From Vishniacozyma victoriae (lineage: Eukaryota > Basidiomycota > Tremellomycetes > Tremellales > Bulleribasidiaceae): 64,000 bases of DNA. The notes beneath the pieces were generated by a model that saw only the letters and a program-made list of their open reading frames with translations, did not search any database and had not been told where the DNA came from. Both the position numbers and the translations under genes were made by a program. The stretch is from positions 4,030,001 to 4,094,000 of the forward strand of contig JADPYG010000088.1 in the NCBI GenBank assembly GCA_017654735.1, given 5' to 3'. How positions within the stretch are numbered: the stretch's first letter is position 1; every line of letters begins with the position of its first letter. Of this stretch, positions 58,427 to 64,000 are shown piece after piece.

Positions 58427-59381
58427 TCAGTCAATAGGTGAGTGAAGGCCATCTTCAAAGTATCGATTACTCGACTCGTTTGACCAGGAGAGATATATAT
58501 TCCAGCCTGTAAGTCAGTCAATCTGTCGCATGCCATGTTCAGATTACAAACTCACAGAATCCAGCTCCTTGCAAAACCAATAACCGCAGATGTGCTGGTA
58601 TGAAGGTATAATTGATGATTTGGGTAGGTGCAAAGACGCACTGCGCCCTGACCCAGGTTGTGAAAGCAAACTATTGTCAGTCCGTGCTGGGAAATATCGA
58701 TGGGAGTTGAATCGGTGACATACAGTATCGATCTTCTGCTTGACCTGCTTCAATGATTTCCCTTCCATTGTTCCGATACATGTTGGGAAGACTGACGTCA
58801 ATTTACATTTCCGCGAGTCCTGATATTAAGGAAGCAATGGGGACTTACGACAACAGACGAAAGGAGACCAGAGGAAAGAGTCCAGGACCATTCGTACACT
58901 AACGGCTAGTCACATCAGCCCCATGCCCCGGTTTCAGAGTCGATCGAAAGCCCGGCGTAACTTACTCTTCAGTGTCGAAGGGAATGATATGCGTGACATC
59001 GTCTGGAGCCATACATGACCCAGTGGAGCGAAGATTATCCCATCTGTCCATCAGTGAATGCCCACGACGCTTTAAGTACACTTACATAATCCCATTCGTA
59101 TCGTTCGAGCAGGCTAGATTGTCAGTCCATAACGTCCAAGTATCCTGTGTGCAACGTACATCATATAGATTCCTCCTATCCTTGATCACCCAAGCGTCTT
59201 TGATCCGATCCTCAAGCCCCAATTGCCTTTGCTCAATAGCCAACTGAGCAAATATATCCCCAGTGACGAATAGCGTCATTGACGTCAAGACTTTCGTTCG
59301 GATCGGCCGAGCCTCTAAAGCGGACAGGTATGACCTCCACAGCTTTGCCGGGGAGGCCAATCGAATAGTCGCCATGTTCAT
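58427..59381 (-). CDS. SYM1: Mpv17/PMP22 family membrane protein (Sym1-like)
   Basis: The start at 59381 reads MNMATIRLASPAKLWRSYLS, then ALEARPIRTKVLTSMTLFVT and GDIFAQLAIE, the typical Mpv17 N-terminal helix pair. Later short exons give GIIFAPLGHVWLQTM, VRMVLDSFLWSPFV, TWVRAQCVFAPTQIINYTFI with PAHLRLLVLQGAGF, and the end CWNIYLSWSNESSNRYFEDG, with stop TGA at 58427-58429. The WP/NF/Y-V-P-xx-R and W-N-x-Y-LSW patterns are diagnostic of the family. Sym1 is an inner mitochondrial membrane protein needed for growth on ethanol at high temperature in yeast. Peroxisomal PMP22 relatives are the alternative. There are about six exons, some below 60 nt. Confidence 0.88.
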
Positions 59382-59680
59382 TGCGATTGCAAATACGAGT
59401 CGGTTGACCTTGCTAGCGTTGACCTTGATCTGGACTTGGCTTGATCATACGAGTAGAGTATAAAGTATTTCGGATGAGTGCTTCCGAAATCCGAAAAAGT
59501 TGTTTCTTTGAGTCAGTCTAGAATTGATTTTGATTGTGCCTGAATTCAAGGTAGATCTCCGAATAATTCCCTCAGAGCCAAGCAATTGACGTTCTACTTG
59601 ATTTGACTCGATGAGAGGCTTATAAGTACGACCAAACGCCGACTGAGCTCTTCCATCTTCTGACGATTGAATCAATCGAA

Positions 59681-60789
59681 ATGGAGAATCAAGTAGCAGC
59701 GACCGTCTTCGCTGTAGCAGGAGCAGTAAGTGTTCTATCGCGCGCTGTGGGTGGGAATTGACAGATGAGGTCTGCTGGAGTATTCAGCTAATCCCGCAAA
59801 TCGTGGTAAATTACCGCCGGCATCATGCTAGAGGTCAGCCATGCTCGACATATGTACAGTACGAAGCTCCAGCTAAATATCAGGACTGCAAAGTACAATG
59901 ATGCTCCTTTGGTCATTTGCCGGTATTCCGCTCGGGGTCTACACCATTGCTCAAGACCTGAATATCGCACTACAAATCCAACCGCAATTACTCACTGCGC
60001 TAAGTCTGATCACATGGGGTCAATGCCTTTATTACAAGAAGGTCAGTCCAACATCCCCTCTCGACAATCCACGGAACCGAGTCAAACCGTGCTGATACGT
60101 ACCAGAAATATAGCCTGACAAAGGTCATTCAAGTCCTAAGCGCAATGGCTATCTTTCTCGCCGGTCTTGAAGTCGGCCTAATCTTTGCCCTCAAGGTATG
60201 TCTCGGCCAACTGTCTGAGGTCTGACGAAGTAGAAAGCAATTGATCGGAACATCCACTGGCCATTCACTTTGATGGCTGTTCTATCTGCTGTCCTACTAG
60301 CTTTGGGGGTAGGATGGCATTATGTCGATATTTACCGTACAAGAACCGTTAGGGGGATTTCATTCCTCTTTGTTGCAATCGATGCTGCAGGCGATCTATC
60401 TTCCCTTTTGTCACTCGGTATGTCCTGATACCTCATATGCTGTAATGTGAGAAGAAGAGGGCTAATTGTCAGTATTCCATGTTCCATTCGATGTACTAGG
60501 CGCGGTAATCTATGGGACTGAATTGGTCATGTGGATTGGAATCATGATCTGCGGTCTAGTCCTCGGTCGTGGTGAACAGGAAACGCAAGAGGAAAGCATC
60601 GAGCTCCCTCATGTCTCCGCACCAGTCACATCACCTTCCATCAGATCCCGGCATTCAGGTGAGGTCTTTCATAAGGGTGCAGTCAGACTGATCAAGCAGA
60701 CACATCCAGTATCCGCTCGAGGCAATCAAGACATTCAGTATTCTACACTTCCTCACTGCGGTCAGAAATGGAATCGTAGGTATAGATAG
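59681..60789 (+). CDS. PQ-loop repeat membrane protein
   Basis: The start ATG at 59681 begins MENQVAATVFAVAGA; the 45-nt first exon is followed by the exon reading VCWSIQLIPQIVVNYRRHHA, which carries the first PQ motif. The second repeat lies around DIYRTRTVRGISFLFVAIDA, with the PQ pair diverged there. Seven hydrophobic helices are apparent (among them SMMLLWSFAGIPLGVYTIAQ, KVIQVLSAMAIFLAGLEVGL and VIYGTELVMWIGIMICGLVL). A cytosolic tail (EQETQEESIELPHVSAP) follows. PQ-loop proteins of fungi transport basic amino acids out of vacuoles (Ypq type) or act in other small-solute transport. The exact subgroup is not clear. Confidence 0.8.
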
Positions 60790-60890
60790 ATAGCAATCGT
60801 GCATTGTCCGTAAAAGTTGTAGAAAAGCGGTGTATTCGTTCGTGATAATGTTACAGACAGATCTAGCATGTACAACCAACAATCCTCCCC

Positions 60891-63867
60891 TTACTCGACT
60901 TTGATATGCCCAACAATCGCCCGCCTCGCCAGTGGATTCTCCTCGCCGGCAAGTCCTTCGTGATCTGGCAGTGGCTCTGGTTCGCCGATTGGCGTCCCCA
61001 AGATGGGTGTTCCATGATGACCTTTCTCTTGATTCAATCGTCCGGCCGCGATGCCAGTCGCTTTTGCCGATTCTTCTGCGTTCGGCGCATCCTGTCCTCG
61101 ATCTCCCACTGCCCGTTGAGCGCAGTCTTTGGCTTCGAGTCCTGCTGGGCGGAGCGAGAGATCACCACCCCTCATGACTGATACCAAGAAATTGAGGAAT
61201 CGATGACCGTACATGACCGGATCGACACATGAGATCTTCATCTACTTCATCAGTCCCGCCTTGTACCCGATTTGGACAACTTACTCGATCTTCAGTCATT
61301 GATTTCCAGAAATGTTCCAATTTCTTGGCCGTACTATACGGTGTACAAATATCAATGACACCAACATAATAGATAATATCCATGTCCTGATTCTGTTCGT
61401 CTGAAGCTCGGAGACCACCTTCATCTTGGTAGAAAAGGAAATGACGTCGATCTGAAGAATCGGCTTGGGGTAGTTGATTGGCAGCATCCAGCATCTTTGG
61501 GTCGGAGCGACGAACGGCTTTTCGGACATCATGGGCGGGGCCTTTGATGGTTGGTTTCCGACTTCTGATCTCGGGCTGTGATGTCAGCTTGGGCGATGAT
61601 CCACAGGTGAGAGCTTACATGAAACATTGACAATTGATTTTCACGCAGATTATCCCGATTTCCCCTCTCCATATTATGTATACCCACCAAAAGCGAGTAA
61701 TCCATAACTTTCATCTTCTTCAAGAACTCCATATCCCGCCGTAGCTGTTCAGAAAGCAACGCTCTCTTCTCAGGACCGAATTCGAGCGTGCGACCCCTAT
61801 TGACCCAATTCACATCCTTCAAGACAGCTTTAGGATTCGTCTTTGCCTTTTCCTCATCATACTCTCTTCCAAATGCTGATCCCTTCAGATCGTACGTCTC
61901 GTGAACATCTCGATGGGGTGGGAAGAGATTGTTCATGATGACGAAATGGATCTTTCGGCCTCGGGGCAATTTGACACGATGCAGACCGTAGAAACGCGAG
62001 AGGAGGGTGTGGGGATTAGTCTTGACGTGTTCATGGTAATCTTTGAGGATTGAGCGGAGGAACTTGTGTTCGGAATGAGCAATGGTCTTGATGATGAATC
62101 GGTAGTCTCGAGAGAAGTAGAAGAAGGAACCAGATTTACCGGGCGAGCCGAGTTCTGATAGAATGTATTTGGCGGTCAAGGAGAGGAGGTAGTCAGCGGG
62201 ATCGAGGTGGAAATGGTCGTCACGGAGCTCTCGGAAGACCCAGGGAGCATAGTCCTTGAACTTGAAGTCGTATCGAGCGGATGGCGTTAATTCGTTTCCG
62301 ATAATATCGAAAGAGAATTTATGACGAGCAGTAAAGTCTTCATCCGTGATCGGTCGCTTCATCTTGGCCTGACACCTCGATACCTGACTGTCAGCTTGGA
62401 ACGACTCTCGAAATTGTCTAGCTTACACCTATACGGATACCAGTCAACATGTTGTACATCAAGACATAGTTGACGTGATCCTCTCCAATTAGGTTTCCAA
62501 CCAGTACCTTGGCATCCTCAGTACCCTTCCTTTCTGGCTTGCCAGTTGCCGGAGGAGCAACAGTAGCTGCTTCAGGAGAGTTCTCTGCATTTGCCTTTTT
62601 CTGACGCCTTTCCAGTCTTTCGCGTCGAATCTGCTCTGAATGAGCGAGAATGTCGGAATCGAGCGCAGCACCTTCGACACCGGGAACATTTGTTTGTTGC
62701 TGTCCTGGTATTGGTACGGCGGGGAAAGTAGATTGGGAGTGTACTAGCGGACTTCGTTTGGGTATTGTCGGTGAAGGGGGAGTGGGGTTTGTTGTGCGAC
62801 GAGATATACGCGGAGGAGGAGCGAGACCGCCGATATCAGATCGCTGAGCATCGCCTGCGTCAGGTAGCAACGGTAAATCTTTGCTCTCCTTTCGTTCCCT
62901 CTCTGATGCTTCCTTTTCTTTTGCCTTCCTGACGACTGCTAATGATCCCGTCCGACTCGTCGCCGAATTCCATGACGATCGCCGAGGGACTTGCTGTGCG
63001 AAGGGCCGTGCGGGCGAGACACCAAGGTCGCCGGGTTCCGTCGTCAAGTTTGAAGTAAAGATTGATGTCCGACGGGTATCGCTATGAGCTTCAGAATCAT
63101 CGACCGATTCTTCAATCGTCATGGATGTGCGAGGTACATCTTCCTCGGAATTCATCTCGTGTAGGTCGCCTTCGCTGACTGGTGGACTGGGTGGTGCGCC
63201 TTGGTGTAATGGCTCGTGACCGACAGTTCTCCCCTCAACTACCTGAGCGGTCTCGACATATTCTCCATTTGATCTGCTGAAAGCCCTGCCAACTTTTTGG
63301 AAAATCCTCTTTGGACCACCATTTTGACCGGCTTGCATCTGCTGAGCCGAAACAACATGAATCGTATCCTTTGTGACTTTTGTAATGTGAAGAGGGGTCG
63401 TATCATCGGCTGACATCGTGGTGGAACTGTATTGCTGCACCATCTCTGTTTCGCCCGACGTAGATGATCGATGTGCTGTCGCGAAAGCCTGGATCTGAGC
63501 GGGTAATGGTGGTCCAGGAGATGTGATATCTGGATTGGCGATTAGGTGGAACGGGTTGACTTTGGCTGGAGAATCGCCTGGGCGTGTTAGCTAAGAATCA
63601 CCCGGTAGTCTTGGCAATTATAGGGTCGCGTGATGAGAGTCAACACTTACCCATACTGTAAACTTCTGGTTCCCAACTCGGATCCTGGCCTATAGCATCA
63701 ACATCTGGTTCTTGATTACGCTCAACACCTTCATAAGCGTCGTCTGTGGAGATTGCGCCGTCGTTGAATTTCAGGGAGGGAGGCAAACCGGTATGACCGT
63801 TAAAAGCTGCCTTTGGCCGAGACAATGGGCTGGGTTCCCGAATTGGCGTGGATGTTGTCTCGACCAT
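60891..63867 (-). CDS. MSS4: Phosphatidylinositol-4-phosphate 5-kinase
   Basis: The start ATG at 63865-63867 reads [20 protein letters not shown]; several exons are joined by short introns. The N-terminal 450 residues are disordered and Pro/Ser-rich. The kinase domain begins near MLTGIRIGV and shows [60 protein letters not shown] (the DLKGS motif) and [16 protein letters not shown]. The late catalytic and substrate region follows ([40 protein letters not shown]). The stop is near 60891. It makes PI(4,5)P2 at the plasma membrane, controlling actin and endocytosis. The exon pattern and the motifs are complete, so activity is expected. Confidence 0.93.
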
Positions 63868-64000
63868 ATTGTTGACGGGTCGTAAGAGTGTGGTCGAGTG
63901 TAATGGGAAGGTGGGAATGACGAGGTTCGAGAAGGCCGAGCAAAAGGGACCGAGTCGGGGGCCGGGACGGGTCCAAGCGATTTGTGTTGTTTCAGATTTA
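63868..64000. promoter_or_regulatory. Upstream flank of MSS4
   Basis: This is 133 bp upstream of the start, reaching the window edge, with G-rich sequence. No second gene is visible. Confidence 0.35.

Overview
The window is nuclear DNA of a basidiomycete fungus, most likely a Tremellomycete near Cryptococcus, Kwoniella or Tremella. The protein-coding genes are densely packed on both strands. Most carry several very short introns (commonly 44 to 60 nt) with GTRWGT-type donors and a CTGAC or CTGAT branch point 10 to 20 nt before the acceptor. I see no prokaryotic gene organisation, transposon, rDNA, convincing tRNA or CRISPR array. The lineage call is inference from gene structure and protein similarity recalled from family knowledge; no database search was run.

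Layout. 1-2.9 kb: two unrecognised genes (the first cut by the window edge) and ribosomal protein eS12. 3-13.9 kb: GPI10 mannosyltransferase, the WD40 Ski complex subunit SKI8, the adenylyl-cyclase-associated protein CAP/SRV2, a myotubularin phosphatase (YMR1) and a DUF2408 gene. 15.3-24.4 kb: 14-3-3, a C2orf76-like gene, a stomatin-like SPFH protein, a secretory thioredoxin-like protein and a Ulp1-type SUMO protease. 24.7-38.9 kb: the PP4 subunit PSY2, ribosomal protein uL2, the nucleoporin NUP192, histone H2A.Z and a MAK32-like PfkB protein. 39-49 kb: a Tag1-like vacuolar protein, CDC43 (GGTase-I beta), an amino-acid-transporter-like membrane protein, an IAH1-type esterase, the splicing factor BUD31 and a disordered orphan. 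49.1-55.2 kb: a TBC-domain protein whose frame runs without a stop into COQ4, then a gamma-butyrobetaine or trimethyllysine dioxygenase. 55.3-64 kb: a SET-domain methyltransferase, SYM1/Mpv17, a PQ-loop protein and the PI4P 5-kinase MSS4.

The genes do not form one pathway. They are ordinary eukaryotic housekeeping genes in mixed orientation. Several close head-to-head pairs probably share promoters (NUP192/H2A.Z, ULP1/PSY2, BUD31/orphan, TBC-COQ4/dioxygenase, SYM1/PQ-loop). Two loci deal with phosphoinositides (YMR1, MSS4).

I did not find an obvious new biological system. The observations most worth checking are the TBC-COQ4 continuous frame, the SET gene joined to a long tail by a 22-nt exon, an element pair shared by the 14-3-3 and uL2 promoters, and a PfkB protein whose usual catalytic Asp is Asn.
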